DNA of 64,000 nt, from assembly GCF_003031405.1 (NCBI RefSeq), contig NZ_CP020469.1, forward strand, positions 620,001 through 684,000. Reading direction: 5' to 3'. The DNA is from Halomonas sp. 'Soap Lake #6' (GTDB lineage Bacteria > Pseudomonadota > Gammaproteobacteria > Pseudomonadales > Halomonadaceae). The notes beneath the pieces are model-generated. The model did no database searches. It was not told where the DNA came from and was given only the letters and a program-made list of their open reading frames with translations. This document shows positions 17,693 to 28,993 of the stretch, piece by piece (position 1 is the first letter of the stretch; the number at the start of each line of letters is the position of its first letter). The position numbers and the translations under genes are program-made.

Positions 17693-18076
17693 CTAAACCT
17701 CGCCGCGTGCAACCATTAAACGGCTCATTAGTGCGTTCCAGCGGTGGCGCACCATCATGGTTGTTAAGCCTGAAAATAAAGCCCAGCTTTTGCGTCGCCA
17801 ACCATTTAAACGCAGGTTATGGTTAACTAGCTGTTTCATAAGTTTATAGTCGTCAAACCTACGCCACTCGCTGGCTACAGAGAGCTGATGCCGTGTCATT
17901 ACTGGCGCCATCTCTAAGCGAAACATCCATTCAAGCTCCTTAAGCGACATGTCATGCTGTTGAATGACGTCAATCATCTTGGCGTAGTCGCGTTCACTAG
18001 GTTCACGGTCTAGCCAGAGTGGCGCCAGGGCAAGCCATAGGTCGCCGCGCTCATCGACTAACTGCTGTGCATTCAT
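17693..18076 (-). CDS. Hypothetical protein, 127 aa (possible DUF7079-like)
   Basis: A helical protein rich in Trp, Arg and Leu with no signal or membrane segment. The pattern LWLALAPLWLDREPSERDYA followed by a long helix with repeated basic-aromatic residues (LRLNGWRRKSWALF) brings DUF7079 to mind, but I am not certain. The function is unknown. Its ATG at 18076 precedes the divergent fabV by about 160 bp. Confidence 0.6.
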   Translation of the reverse strand: MNAQQLVDERGDLWLALAPLWLDREPSERDYAKMIDVIQQHDMSLKELEWMFRLEMAPVMTRHQLSVASEWRRFDDYKLMKQLVNHNLRLNGWRRKSWALFSGLTTMMVRHRWNALMSRLMVARGEV

Positions 18077-18237
18077 GGGGTCGCCTCTTTGGCAGGTAGT
18101 GGGCAGGTCGCTATCCTGCCGTGAATGATGGATAAGCTCAAGAGCGGACAGGGCGCGCTGAGACGGCTAGAATAGCCCTCACTAGCCAATGGCATGGCCA
18201 TGTTGATAACGAAATCAATTTGATGAAGAGGTCCAAC

Positions 18238-19443
18238 GTGATTATTAAACCTAAAGTGCGTGGCTTTATCTGTACAACGACTCACCCTGTAGGCTGCGAG
18301 CAGAACGTTCTCGAACAGATCGAAGCGACCCGTGCCCGCGGCTTAGATAAAAACGCTGGGCCTAAAAAAGTGTTGGTGATAGGTGCTTCCAGTGGCTACG
18401 GATTAGCTGCGCGCATTACCGCTGCGTTTGGTTACGGTGCCGATACCTTGGGCGTATTTTTTGAAAAGCCCAGCAGCGATACAAAGACTGGTACTGCTGG
18501 CTGGTATAACAGCGCTGCGTTTGACAAGTTTGCCAAGCAGGAAGGCCTGTATAGCAAGTCGATTAACGGCGATGCTTTCTCGCATGAAGCGCGAGAAAAA
18601 GCCATTGAGTTAATCAAGCAGGACATGGGCGAAATCGATCTAGTGGTTTACTCACTGGCCTCGCCGGTGCGTAAGCTGCCAGATACTGGTGAAGTAAAGC
18701 GCTCAAGCTTGAAACCGATTGGTGAAACCTACCGTGCAACGGCGATTGATACCAATAAAGATGTCATCATCGAAGCGCAAGTAGAGCCTGCTACACAGCA
18801 AGAGATCGACGACACCATCACCGTCATGGGTGGTGAAGATTGGGAACTATGGATGAATGCCCTTGACCAGGCGGGCGTGTTAGCAAAAGGCGCGCGCAGC
18901 GTGGCGTTTAGTTACATTGGTACTGAAATCACCTGGCCTATTTACTGGCATGGTGCGTTGGGCAAAGCCAAAGAAGACCTGGACCGCGCGGCGGCCGCTA
19001 TTAATACCAAACTGCAAGCGAGCGGTGGTGGTGCCAATGTGGCGGTGCTCAAATCGGTGGTGACCCAAGCCAGCGCAGCGATTCCCGTCATGCCGCTATA
19101 TATTGCGATGGTGTATCGCATTATGAAAGAACAGGGGCTGCATGAAGGCACTATAGACCAGCTTAACCGCCTATTCGGCGAGCGTTTGTACTCAGGCCAG
19201 CAAGAAGAAATGGCAACTGACGAGCAAGGTCGTGTGCGCTTGGATGATTGGGAACTGCGTGACGACGTTCAAAAAGCCTGCCAAGACTTGTGGGCAGACG
19301 TTACAACAGAAAACCTATTCGAGATTACCGACTATGCTGGTTATAAGCATGAGTTTTTGAAGCTATTTGGCTTTGAACGTGATGATGTGGACTACGACGC
19401 GGATGTGAACCCTAATGTCGAGTTCGATGTCATTAGCTTATAA
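18238..19443 (+). CDS. fabV: NADH-dependent enoyl-[acyl-carrier-protein] reductase FabV
   Basis: About 401 aa with the clear FabV signature: start [20 protein letters not shown], Rossmann motif [13 protein letters not shown], and the [20 protein letters not shown] segment with the Y-x8-K catalytic pair. It catalyses the last reduction of each fatty acid elongation cycle and is naturally resistant to triclosan. The GTG at 18238 is preferred (AGAGG 6 nt before it, matching the family's N-terminus); TTG/ATG starts at 18220-18223 would add six residues. Confidence 0.96.
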   Translation: MIIKPKVRGFICTTTHPVGCEQNVLEQIEATRARGLDKNAGPKKVLVIGASSGYGLAARITAAFGYGADTLGVFFEKPSSDTKTGTAGWYNSAAFDKFAKQEGLYSKSINGDAFSHEAREKAIELIKQDMGEIDLVVYSLASPVRKLPDTGEVKRSSLKPIGETYRATAIDTNKDVIIEAQVEPATQQEIDDTITVMGGEDWELWMNALDQAGVLAKGARSVAFSYIGTEITWPIYWHGALGKAKEDLDRAAAAINTKLQASGGGANVAVLKSVVTQASAAIPVMPLYIAMVYRIMKEQGLHEGTIDQLNRLFGERLYSGQQEEMATDEQGRVRLDDWELRDDVQKACQDLWADVTTENLFEITDYAGYKHEFLKLFGFERDDVDYDADVNPNVEFDVISL

Positions 19444-19513
19444 GCGGTGATGCGGTTGCGCTAGCTAGAGGTCGTCGCACTCGCTTTTTCTGCCGGAGTA
19501 ACAGGAGGCGTTT

Positions 19514-19729
19514 ATGGATACTAGGGAAAGCAAAACTCGGGAAGAAGAGAAAGAGCACGTATTGAATCAGCGCATACCAGAGGATTTTGAAAACGCTGAG
19601 CCTCAACGTCAGCCAGAAGCGAAGAAACCTCCTCGTGGAATGCATAAGCTACTTCCTTTGGTGATTATAGTCCTAGGGATAGTTGTGGCAGGGTTTCTAA
19701 TTCTTGGCGCAGGCAACAGCGGAGGCTAA
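19514..19729 (+). CDS. Small single-pass membrane protein
   Basis: A 71-aa protein: a charged 45-residue N-terminal part (Glu- and Arg-rich, then KKPPRG) followed by one hydrophobic helix (LLPLVIIVLGIVVAGFLILG) and a short Gly-rich end. GGAGGCG precedes the ATG and a strong terminator follows, so it is a genuine gene. No known family; topology is likely N-in. Confidence 0.7.
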   Translation: MDTRESKTREEEKEHVLNQRIPEDFENAEPQRQPEAKKPPRGMHKLLPLVIIVLGIVVAGFLILGAGNSGG

Positions 19730-19745
19730 CGTTCTCACACCAAAC

Positions 19746-19782
19746 AAATTGCCGGGCTAATGCCCGGCAATTTGCATTTTTA
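19746..19782 (+). terminator. Rho-independent terminator after the small membrane protein
   Basis: AAATTGCCGGGC (19746-19757) pairs perfectly with GCCCGGCAATTT (19762-19773) around a TAAT loop, followed by GCATTTTT. Confidence 0.9.
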
Positions 19783-19856
19783 CGCCCTATTTTTGTTTGA
19801 AAGGCCATAGCGCTGCCTTCAGGTGCACAATTGGGTAAGATGATGGTGTTACCCCG

Positions 19857-20879
19857 ATGCTTCCTCTAGTTGAAGGCGATTTTCATGCAGCACAGCCACT
19901 TATCATGTATTCAAGAGCGTTAACTCCTCCTGCCAGCAGCCGTAAGCGAGTGGCCTTTGTGCTGCTGCCGGGGTTTTCCCTGTTGGCTCACGCCAGTGCC
20001 ATTGAACCGCTGCAAATGGCTAACCAACTGAGTGGGCAAATGCTGTATCAAACGGTCACTCTCAGTCTGAGTGAAGAGCCCGTGCGCAGCAGTGCGCAAC
20101 TTTCTCTGTTAGCACAGCACGCTTTAGGTGCGCCGCTTGGGCCGCTGGACATGCTGCTGATATGTGCGCCCACACCACTGCCCTATGCACTGCCTGCCAA
20201 ACTTAATGAATGGCTGCGTAGCCACCAGGGGAGAGGTGTGGCCATCGGAGGGCTTGCCGGTGGTACCGAAGTACTTGCCCGTTGCGGGTTGTTAGAAGGT
20301 TATCGGGCCACACTACCCTGGCAGCGTTTTGATGCGTTTATTCAGGCGTACCCGCAGGTCACACTATCTCAACAGCTGTTCGAAATTGACCGTGATAGGC
20401 TGACCTGTGCGGGTGGTACGGCAGCGATGGATATGATGCTCACACTGATTAGTCAGCATCACGGCCAGAGACTAGCTGAGCAAGTATCTGAGCAGTTTGT
20501 CTGCGATCGTATCCGCCTTGCTGATGAACGTCAGCACGTGCCACTACGTAACCGCTTGGGCCATGCACCACAAAGCTTGGTAGATGCCGTTACGCTGATG
20601 GAAGCCAATATTGAGGAGCCGCTTTCAACGTTGGAACTGGCAGAGCATTTAGGTATTTCTCGGCGTCAGTTGGAGCGGTTGTTTAAAAAATACCTACAGG
20701 CAGTGCCTAGCCGGTACTACCTGGACTTACGTCTGCAGGAAGCCCGCAAACAGCTGAGAGAGAGTGACCGTCCAGTGGGAGATATCGCACTGATAACAGG
20801 ATTCTCCTCTGGTGCGCACTTTTCCACTGCTTATCGAAACCACTTTGGCATCACGCCACGAGAAGAGCGGCTTGGTTAA
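19857..20879 (+). CDS. argR: AraC-family regulator with GATase1-like domain, ArgR-type activator of the AST operon
   Basis: A 340-aa regulator: residues about 30-205 form a DJ-1/PfpI (class I amidotransferase-like) sensor domain (VAFVLLPGFSLLAHASAIEP), and the last 100 residues are a double helix-turn-helix AraC domain (TLELAEHLGISRRQLERLFK, then PVGDIALITGFSSGAHFS). Pseudomonas ArgR has this architecture and activates arginine uptake and succinyltransferase genes. Its place 100 bp upstream of astC in the same direction supports that role here. Start could be ATG 19857 or 19905; neither has a clear ribosome site. Confidence 0.85.
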   Translation: MLPLVEGDFHAAQPLIMYSRALTPPASSRKRVAFVLLPGFSLLAHASAIEPLQMANQLSGQMLYQTVTLSLSEEPVRSSAQLSLLAQHALGAPLGPLDMLLICAPTPLPYALPAKLNEWLRSHQGRGVAIGGLAGGTEVLARCGLLEGYRATLPWQRFDAFIQAYPQVTLSQQLFEIDRDRLTCAGGTAAMDMMLTLISQHHGQRLAEQVSEQFVCDRIRLADERQHVPLRNRLGHAPQSLVDAVTLMEANIEEPLSTLELAEHLGISRRQLERLFKKYLQAVPSRYYLDLRLQEARKQLRESDRPVGDIALITGFSSGAHFSTAYRNHFGITPREERLG

Positions 20880-20946
20880 GCGCGGCTTTTCATAATTTAC
20901 CGTCCCAATACTGTAAGCACGGCGTCCACCGCCACCCGTATACTAA

Positions 20947-22194
<1,248 letters not shown>

Positions 22195-22229
22195 GTAGGC
22201 AGCAAGCTACACAAGAGGGGGCGTTAAGG

Positions 22230-23294
22230 ATGTTGGTAATCCGACCGGCAACAATGGCTGACCTTCCAGCCCTGGAGCAGTTGGCCGAGCACGCAGTGCC
22301 ACGGCTCACCAATTTGCCCGCTAACCGTGATCGGCTTGAGGAGCGCATAGTGCGCTCCCAGGAAGCTTTCAATAGCCAAGTAGAGTTTCCCGGCCACGAG
22401 CATTATATGTTCGTATTGGCAGATGATAGCCGAGACGAAGTGTTGGGTACGGCCACTATCCGCGCCCAGGCGGGGGCTGCGGAAGCTTATTACACCTACC
22501 GCCAAGAGACGTTGATTCATGCTTCCCAGCAGCTAAACGTGCGTCGGGAAGTACAGACGTTAGCGCTCTCCCACGAGGCGTCTGATGCCACGTTACTCTG
22601 CGCGTTGTCGTTGAATCCACGTTATAAAGGCACCAGTGCTGAAAGCCTGCTGCGCCGGGCGCGGTTAATGTTTATTGCTCAGTATCCGGAGCGTTTTTCG
22701 CGCATTCTGACGGTAGCGTTTCCAGGTTATCTGGATAGTAGTAATGAATCACCTTTTTGGGAGAGCGTGGGCCGTCACTTTTTTGCTCGCAGTTTTCACG
22801 AAATGAATCACATTGCCGGGGTGCGCTCGAAAAGCTTTATTGCCGAAGTGATGCCGCAGTTTCCGCTCTACCTACCGCTTCTAACGCCCCAGGCGCGGGC
22901 AGCTATTGGACGTGAACATCCCGCCCATGAAGAAGCCTTGGCTGAAATGCTGGCCGAGGGATTTGTACGCTCCCGCCATGTGGATATTTTCGATGCTGGG
23001 CCGATTGTTAAAGCTGAACGAGAGCGGCTTGAAACTTTCCGTCGTGCTGCGTGGCACCCGGTTAGGATACGGCCAGAGCATGCCTTGCCCGATGCAGAAC
23101 CAGCGATGATTGCCAACCAAACTCTCGGTGATTTCCGCTGCGTAGTGGCACGCTATGCGCTCTCGCCCACCGGCCAGCTAATGCTTTCCCCCGAACACGC
23201 CGAGCGTTTGGGAGTTGAAGAGGGGCGTGCGGTTTTGGCAGCACCGCTAACCCTGCCTAGCGCGGTAGATGCGCTCGATGAAGGAGAGATGTAA
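22230..23294 (+). CDS. aruF: Arginine N-succinyltransferase, alpha subunit
   Basis: About 354 aa of the AstA/AruF family, which transfers succinyl from succinyl-CoA to arginine (AST step 1). It has a GNAT-like core (VIRPATMADLPALEQLAEHA), the SPFWESVGRHFF segment and KSFIAEVMPQFPLYLPLL shared with AstA. Together with the next gene it forms the two-subunit enzyme known from Pseudomonas, rather than the single AstA of enterobacteria. Start ATG 22230 fits relatives; an ATG at 22191 overlapping the astC stop would add 13 residues. The C-terminus is rich in valine and alanine. Confidence 0.9.
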   Translation: MLVIRPATMADLPALEQLAEHAVPRLTNLPANRDRLEERIVRSQEAFNSQVEFPGHEHYMFVLADDSRDEVLGTATIRAQAGAAEAYYTYRQETLIHASQQLNVRREVQTLALSHEASDATLLCALSLNPRYKGTSAESLLRRARLMFIAQYPERFSRILTVAFPGYLDSSNESPFWESVGRHFFARSFHEMNHIAGVRSKSFIAEVMPQFPLYLPLLTPQARAAIGREHPAHEEALAEMLAEGFVRSRHVDIFDAGPIVKAERERLETFRRAAWHPVRIRPEHALPDAEPAMIANQTLGDFRCVVARYALSPTGQLMLSPEHAERLGVEEGRAVLAAPLTLPSAVDALDEGEM

Positions 23295-24325
23295 TGCGCA
23301 TTCGACCCATTGCCCGTGATGATCTAGATGGGCTCCAGGCGCTTGCGCAGCAGGCAGGCGTTGGCTTTACCTCGTTGCCAGATAATCGCGAGTTCTTGGC
23401 CGGTAAAATTGAAGCAGCCGCTCGCGCATTTGAAGAGCGCACCGCGGTAGATGATCGGCTTTATTTCTTTGTGTTGGAAGATGAAGAAAACGGTGAATTG
23501 GCCGGCTGTTGCGCCATTGAAGGCCAAGTAGGTCGGGAAGTGCCGTTCTATAACTACCGATTAGGCACCCTGGCCCACTCATCAATTCAACTAGATCTAC
23601 ACCGCACTATCGATACGCTGTTTTTAAGCTCTGATCATACCGGCGACGCAGAAGTGTGTTCGTTATTTCTACGCCCCGAGTATCGCGGCGAAGCTAACAA
23701 GCACCTGCGTAATGGTGCACTGCTTTCCAAGGCACGCTGGTTGTTTATTGCCCAATTTCGCGACCGTTTCCCGCAAAAAGTATTGGCGGAAATGCGAGGG
23801 GTATTTGATGAAAACAATAAAAGCCCCTTCTGGGAGAGCTTAGGTAAGCACTTCTTCCCAATGGATTTCAATGAAGCCGACCGGCTCACTGGTTTGGGGC
23901 AGAAAAGCTTTATTGGCGAGTTGATGCCCAAGTTTCCGATATATACCACTTTTATGTCAGAAGAGGCGCGCTCCTGTATTGGCCAGGTACACCGCCATAC
24001 TCGCCCAGCACTGGAAATGCTCAAAAAAGAAGGGCTGCGTTGGGAGGGGTATATCGACATTTTTGACGGTGGTCCCACGGTAGAGGCTTACATCGACGAC
24101 GTACGGGCAATTCGCAACTCACGGCTATGCCAGGTTGAAATATCCCCAAGCGCGCGTGACGAAAGCGTTAGCCGCTGGCTGGCAGCGACTACCCAGATGC
24201 TGGGCTTCACCGCTGGCTGGATAGGTCGTGCGCCCAGCGATGACAACATTATTGTGCTGAACCAACAAGAAGCCAAGCGGCTGGGCGTCACCACAGGTGA
24301 CCACCTGCGTTTACTGGAAACCTAG
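23294..24325 (+). CDS. aruG: Arginine N-succinyltransferase, beta subunit
   Basis: A 343-aa paralogue of the preceding gene: MRIRPIARDDLDGLQALAQQ at the start, SPFWESLGKHFFPMDFNEAD in the middle and KSFIGELMPKFPIY further on mirror the alpha subunit. Its ATG shares one base with the alpha subunit's TAA stop, so the two are translationally coupled, as expected for a heteromeric enzyme. Confidence 0.92.
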   Translation: MRIRPIARDDLDGLQALAQQAGVGFTSLPDNREFLAGKIEAAARAFEERTAVDDRLYFFVLEDEENGELAGCCAIEGQVGREVPFYNYRLGTLAHSSIQLDLHRTIDTLFLSSDHTGDAEVCSLFLRPEYRGEANKHLRNGALLSKARWLFIAQFRDRFPQKVLAEMRGVFDENNKSPFWESLGKHFFPMDFNEADRLTGLGQKSFIGELMPKFPIYTTFMSEEARSCIGQVHRHTRPALEMLKKEGLRWEGYIDIFDGGPTVEAYIDDVRAIRNSRLCQVEISPSARDESVSRWLAATTQMLGFTAGWIGRAPSDDNIIVLNQQEAKRLGVTTGDHLRLLET

Positions 24326-24373
24326 CTCTTCACAAGTACGTATAACAAGCACGCATGAGGGAAGGAGAGAACG

Positions 24374-25846
24374 ATGCACGCCCAACAGCAGCAACTGATC
24401 AATGGCGCCTGGGTAGCAGGCGAAGCAGACCACTTCACTAAGTATGACCCTGTCTCCGGCAAATTGTTATGGCAGGGAGGCTCCGCCTCAAGCGGGCAGG
24501 TTAGCGCTGCTATTGATGCCGCAAGGACCGCTTTTCCTGCGTGGGCGCGCACCTCGTTTGCAGAACGCCAAGCACTTGTTGAGCGCTTTGCCAGTATTGT
24601 CAAAGCGCGGAGTGAAGAGCTTGCTACGGCGGTCGCTAGTGAAACTGGCAAACCGCTCTGGGAAGCGCGCACCGAGGCAGGTGCAATGGTGGGTAAAGTG
24701 GCGCTTTCGATTAAGGCCTACTTGGAGCGTACTGGCGAGCGTGAAAAAGAGGTGGGTAGCGCTAAAGCAGTGCTGCGCCATCGGCCTCACGGAGTGATGG
24801 CAGTCTTTGGGCCTTACAACTTCCCAGGCCATCTGCCTAACGGTCACATGGTGCCTGCGTTGCTAGCGGGTAACACCGTGGTGTTTAAACCTAGTGATCA
24901 AACTCCGTTAACCGCTGACTTAACCCTGCAGTGTTGGTTAGAAGCTGGGCTGCCCGCTGGGGTGATTAACGTGGTACAGGGCGGTGTGGCCGTGGGTCAA
25001 GCGCTTGCTGCGCACCCAGGCATTGATGGTTTACTGTTTACCGGCAGTGCGAAAGTTGGCGGTATGTTGCAGCAGCAGTTTGCTGGTCAGCTAGACAAAA
25101 TTCTGGCGCTGGAGCTAGGGGGCAATAACCCGCTGGTGGTGAAAGATGTCGATGACCAGCGCGCGGCTGTGCTGGCTATTTTGCAGTCGGCATTTTTATC
25201 TGGTGGCCAGCGCTGCACCTGCGCCCGCCGTTTAATGGTGCCCCAGGGAGAAGTAGGCGACCGTCTGGTTGAAGCACTTTCTGACGCTATCTCCAAGCTG
25301 CATGTGGCTGGGCAGTTTGAAGAAACGCCAGCGCCTTTTTATGGTGGTTTGGTGAGTGTAGCCGCTGCTGATGGCTTACTTAAAGCACAAGATGAGCTTG
25401 AAGCCATGGGCGGTATAGTGATCAACCGTATGCAGCGCCTTGAGGAGGGGACCAGCCTGCTAAGTCCGGCACTGATTGACGTAACGGGGCTTGACGTACC
25501 CGATGAGGAACATTTTGGCCCGCTGCTGAAAATCCACCGCTATCGTGATTGGGATGAAGCCATGGCGCTTGCCAACAATACGCGCTACGGCCTTTCCGCT
25601 GGTCTCATCGGTGGCGATAAAGCCGACTGGGATGACTTCTTACTGCGAATCCGCGCAGGCATCGTGAACTGGAACCGCCAAACCACTGGCGCATCCGGTG
25701 ATGCACCGTTTGGCGGTGTTGGTGACAGCGGTAATCATCGCCCTAGCGCCTATTATGCGGCGGACTATTGCGCCTACCCTGTGGCCTCTATGGAGGCAGA
25801 CACTCTGGAAATGCCTGACACCTTACCAGCAGGAGTCAATTTATGA
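24374..25846 (+). CDS. astD: N-succinylglutamate 5-semialdehyde dehydrogenase (AST step 4)
   Basis: A 490-aa NAD-dependent aldehyde dehydrogenase. The cofactor and active-site elements are [23 protein letters not shown], the general-base Glu in LELGGNNPL and the nucleophile Cys in [11 protein letters not shown]. The N-P-N change in GPYNFPG and GNNP is typical of AstD. It oxidises succinylglutamate semialdehyde to succinylglutamate. GAAGGAGAG precedes the ATG. Its stop overlaps astB by 4 nt (ATGA). Confidence 0.95.
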   Translation: MHAQQQQLINGAWVAGEADHFTKYDPVSGKLLWQGGSASSGQVSAAIDAARTAFPAWARTSFAERQALVERFASIVKARSEELATAVASETGKPLWEARTEAGAMVGKVALSIKAYLERTGEREKEVGSAKAVLRHRPHGVMAVFGPYNFPGHLPNGHMVPALLAGNTVVFKPSDQTPLTADLTLQCWLEAGLPAGVINVVQGGVAVGQALAAHPGIDGLLFTGSAKVGGMLQQQFAGQLDKILALELGGNNPLVVKDVDDQRAAVLAILQSAFLSGGQRCTCARRLMVPQGEVGDRLVEALSDAISKLHVAGQFEETPAPFYGGLVSVAAADGLLKAQDELEAMGGIVINRMQRLEEGTSLLSPALIDVTGLDVPDEEHFGPLLKIHRYRDWDEAMALANNTRYGLSAGLIGGDKADWDDFLLRIRAGIVNWNRQTTGASGDAPFGGVGDSGNHRPSAYYAADYCAYPVASMEADTLEMPDTLPAGVNL

Positions 25847-27198
25847 GTAATGCCTCAATCAGCAGCGTAAGGGAAGTCAACTTTGACGGCTTGGTAGGCC
25901 CGACCCATAACTACTCAGGATTAGCCCACGGCAACGTAGCATCCATGAGCCATGGCGGCTTAGTCTCTAACCCTAGAGAAGGGGCACTTCAGGGGCTGCT
26001 CAAAATGAAGTCGCTGATGGACGCAGGCTATGCCCAAGGCGTACTGCCGCCCCAGCAACGCCCGGATGTTGGAGCGCTGCGGGATTTAGGGTTTAGTGGC
26101 CGCAATAGCGAAGTGCTAGCCCGTGCCGCGAAAGAGGCCCCGCAGCTGCTGCGGGCGGTTTGCTCTGCTTCGAGTATGTGGACCGCCAATGCCGGCACCA
26201 TTACCCCTAGCATGGATGCACCGGATGGCCGGGTACACTTTACGCCTGCCAACCTGCAGTCCAGCTTTCATCGCTACTTAGAACCGCAAACTACCGGGCG
26301 CGTGCTGCAGGCGATCTTCCGTGACGAGCAGCACTTTGCCCACCATCCGGTGCTGCCTGCAACGCCTGCCTTTTCCGATGAAGGGGCGGCTAACCATACC
26401 CGCCTTTGCGGCGAACATGGTGAGCCCGGCGTTCATCTGTTTGTATATGGCCGTCAGGCATTTGGCGAAGGGCGCGAACCCATACGATACCCTGCGCGGC
26501 AAACCTTGGAAGCAAGCCAAGCGGTGGCCCGTCAGCACGGATTAACGGAGGCGCAAACGGTATTTGCTCAACAGCACCCGGATGCCATCGACGCGGGCGT
26601 TTTCCATAATGACGTGATTGCAGTAGGCAATGGCCCCGTACTGCTCTATCACGAAATGGCATTCTTGGATGAAGAACGCACCCTCGATGAGCTGCGTGCC
26701 AAAATGACCACGCCGCTAATTCCAGTGCGGGTGCCATTGGAAGCAGTAAGTATGGAAGATGCAGTAGCATCTTACCTGTTCAACTCCCAACTACTTTCCA
26801 ATCCAGACGGAACCATGACGCTAGTGGTACCCAGTGAGTGCCAGGAGCGCGAAGCAGTTTGGCGTACTATTCAAGATCACTTGCTAGCGGGTAACAACCC
26901 CATCAGTGACGTTATCGTTAAAGATGTTAAGCAGAGCATGCGCAATGGTGGTGGGCCCGCTTGCCTACGTTTGCGCGTGGCACTGTCAGACGTCGAGCGT
27001 GCCGCGCTTACTGGCCGTGTGCTGCTCAATGATGAACTGTATGATGACTTAACCGCTTGGGTGAACCGCCATTATCGTGATCGGCTGGCTGTAGACGACC
27101 TTGCCGACCCTCAGCTTGCGGAAGAGTCACTTGCCGCCCTGGATGAGCTAACACAGCTGTTAAAGATTGGGCCTGTGTATCCGTTTCAGCTGGGATAG
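25843..27198 (+). CDS. astB: N-succinylarginine dihydrolase (AST step 2)
   Basis: A 451-aa AstB enzyme of the guanidine-modifying superfamily. It hydrolyses succinylarginine to succinylornithine, CO2 and two ammonia. Diagnostic pieces are [21 protein letters not shown] at the start, [11 protein letters not shown] with the catalytic His, and [14 protein letters not shown] with the catalytic Cys. Its ATG overlaps the astD stop. It is the last gene of the operon; the succinylglutamate desuccinylase (astE) normally found in this pathway does not follow. Confidence 0.96.
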   Translation: MSNASISSVREVNFDGLVGPTHNYSGLAHGNVASMSHGGLVSNPREGALQGLLKMKSLMDAGYAQGVLPPQQRPDVGALRDLGFSGRNSEVLARAAKEAPQLLRAVCSASSMWTANAGTITPSMDAPDGRVHFTPANLQSSFHRYLEPQTTGRVLQAIFRDEQHFAHHPVLPATPAFSDEGAANHTRLCGEHGEPGVHLFVYGRQAFGEGREPIRYPARQTLEASQAVARQHGLTEAQTVFAQQHPDAIDAGVFHNDVIAVGNGPVLLYHEMAFLDEERTLDELRAKMTTPLIPVRVPLEAVSMEDAVASYLFNSQLLSNPDGTMTLVVPSECQEREAVWRTIQDHLLAGNNPISDVIVKDVKQSMRNGGGPACLRLRVALSDVERAALTGRVLLNDELYDDLTAWVNRHYRDRLAVDDLADPQLAEESLAALDELTQLLKIGPVYPFQLG

Positions 27199-27219
27199 AG
27201 GCTTAACTGCGTAAGATAC

Positions 27220-27250
27220 CAAAACGCCAAGGCAATGCCTTGGCGTTTTG
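27220..27250 (+). terminator. Strong hairpin ending the AST operon
   Basis: A perfect 14-bp inverted repeat, CAAAACGCCAAGGC (27220-27233) and its complement (27237-27250), with an AAT loop; the second arm ends in a TTTT tract. Being near-symmetric with an A-tract on the left arm, it can work on both strands. Confidence 0.9.
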
Positions 27251-27482
27251 CATTGAGCCTATGTGTATCGAACTACATAAATGCAGTATGAATATAGAGC
27301 GTGGTAAGCCTACGGCGCACCCGCGGAGGTGGTCTGATACAAAAGCACTGCATAGCGGTGCCATAGCGGTGCTTAGATGCACAGCCTCAAAATGCTGCTG
27401 TTATAGTTAAGGGAAAGCCACTGATAAGAGGGGCAGTGGCAGTATTAATTATGTGTTAGCCACCATATTAGAGGTCGGTATT
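27251..27482. other. Gene-free stretch between astB terminator and DUF523 gene
   Basis: No convincing coding sequence or RNA gene is seen in these 232 bases. They contain a direct repeat CATAGCGGTGC twice in a row (around 27350-27371) and presumably the promoter of the DUF523 gene. Confidence 0.5.
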
Positions 27483-27974
27483 TTGAGAAAAATATTAATC
27501 AGCGCCTGCCTGTTGGGGAAAAAGGTTCGTTACGATGGTGGCTCCCTTGCCGTAGCTGATCAGGTTGTTGAGCAGTGGCGTGCTGACGGGCGGATCGTTT
27601 CTGTGTGCCCAGAGGTGGAAGCGGGGATGAGTATTCCCAGGCAGCCCGCGGAGATTTTCGAGGGCTGTGGTGAGAGTGTATTAAGCGGCGATGCTGAAGT
27701 TATTGAACGAGATGGCGGCAGGGTAACCCATGAATTTTTAACGGGTGCCTCTATTGCCTTGGATCTATGCCATAAATTCAATATCGATGTCGCAGTGCTT
27801 GCTGAATTTAGTCCCTCATGCGGAAGCTCCGCTATCTATGATGGTAGTTTTTCCGGTACAAAAATGCCTGGCATGGGGGTAACCGCCGCACTGCTGCGCC
27901 AGCATGGTGTTCAAGTGTTTAATCAGCATGAAATAGAGGAAGCTAATAAGGCAATTCAACAGCGAAATGAGTGA
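27483..27974 (+). CDS. DUF523 family protein
   Basis: About 163 aa. The start ISACLLGKKVRYDGGS, the CPEVEAGM segment and the central SPSCGSSAIYDGSF are all hallmarks of DUF523, a family with conserved cysteines of unknown function (related proteins combine with tRNA or amino-acid metabolism domains). The TTG at 27483 is taken as start because it begins right at the conserved block, with GAGG 8 nt upstream. Confidence 0.85.
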   Translation: MRKILISACLLGKKVRYDGGSLAVADQVVEQWRADGRIVSVCPEVEAGMSIPRQPAEIFEGCGESVLSGDAEVIERDGGRVTHEFLTGASIALDLCHKFNIDVAVLAEFSPSCGSSAIYDGSFSGTKMPGMGVTAALLRQHGVQVFNQHEIEEANKAIQQRNE

Positions 27975-27993
27975 TGGGATAGCGCTATACAAC

Positions 27994-28923
27994 TCATCGT
28001 TTGCTCTGGCTAGCTTTGCCAATATTGAGTAGGGTGATACCTGTGCCAATTAACAGGATGCCTAGTAGTAAGCCCTCGGGTGCAGTTTCTCCTTGTAGCA
28101 ATACGGCGACCGGAACGCCCACGACAGCACCTACGGAACCCAACAAGCTCAGTAGCACTGGGCCACCGCTTTTCTGTAGCAGGAAGAGCAGTAAGAACTG
28201 GCCAGCGAAAACTACCGCTTGAAGCGCGACCAGAAGGATTGGTAGGTATCGGTCAGTGGGAACGCTAAGAGTAAAGCCAGGCAGAAGCCCTACAACGAGT
28301 AGTGTGATGGCGGCGGCGATGAGCATTCCTGGTGCCAGCGCATCGCCTGATACACCTTCTGGCCAGCGTAGCGTTCGATAGATATTTCCAATGGCGAGCA
28401 ATACTGGGCCAATCAGGGCAAGGAGTATCCAAAGATGGTTGGCATCAGGCGCTGAGAGCTTATTGGCTGCTAAGGTGATGGCACCTGCTAGTGCCGAGAG
28501 AACTCCCGCCGCACGCATAACCCGAAACCGTTCCATTTTTAATGTTAACGCGCCGACGTATGTTAGCAGTGGTGGCAGGGTGATGATTAATGCCACGAAC
28601 CCAGCACCTACATGAGGGATGGCTGAGAAGAAGATCAGGTTGGCGCCAGCCACACCTAACAGTGCGGAAACGGCATAATACTCTATGGTGCGAGCGTTAA
28701 CAGGTGGCAAATTACGGCGTAATGCCGAGATAGCCAACAAAATAAGCGCCGCTCCCAAGATTGACCAAAACAGAAAAGAGAGCGCTGTCAGTTGGATTTC
28801 ACCGGCAAGTTTAGCCAAGTTAGTCGAGAGGCCAAGCAGAGCTCCACCTGATAGCAAATATACCAGGGGGGCAAGCCAGGCTCTTTTACGTGGGTGTGTG
28901 TGGACTGTGCTTGATAATGTCAT
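27994..28923 (-). CDS. EamA/DMT family transporter
   Basis: A 309-aa drug/metabolite transporter with ten hydrophobic helices in two EamA halves, the second opening HLWILLALIGPVLLAIGNIY. Such proteins export small metabolites or drugs; the substrate is unknown. It is divergent from a MarR gene over a 70-bp gap containing two palindromic sites, so it is very probably the MarR target. Confidence 0.88.
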   Translation of the reverse strand: MTLSSTVHTHPRKRAWLAPLVYLLSGGALLGLSTNLAKLAGEIQLTALSFLFWSILGAALILLAISALRRNLPPVNARTIEYYAVSALLGVAGANLIFFSAIPHVGAGFVALIITLPPLLTYVGALTLKMERFRVMRAAGVLSALAGAITLAANKLSAPDANHLWILLALIGPVLLAIGNIYRTLRWPEGVSGDALAPGMLIAAAITLLVVGLLPGFTLSVPTDRYLPILLVALQAVVFAGQFLLLFLLQKSGGPVLLSLLGSVGAVVGVPVAVLLQGETAPEGLLLGILLIGTGITLLNIGKASQSKR

Positions 28924-28943
28924 TAGAAGTATTCTCAGAGTTT

Positions 28944-28961
28944 TATCTTGACATCAAGATA
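28944..28961. promoter_or_regulatory. MarR-type operator 1
   Basis: An 18-bp palindrome TATCTTGACATCAAGATA, a MarR-like operator, in the gap between the divergent EamA transporter and MarR gene. Its centre lies 27 bp from operator 2. Confidence 0.75.
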
Positions 28962-28970
28962 GGTTTGATT

Positions 28971-28988
28971 AATCTTGACGTCAAGCTA
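28971..28988. promoter_or_regulatory. MarR-type operator 2
   Basis: AATCTTGACGTCAAGCTA repeats the core CTTGAC-TCAAG of operator 1 and ends 5 bp before the GTG start of the MarR gene, a placement suited to autorepression. Confidence 0.7.
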
Positions 28989-28993
28989 ATTAG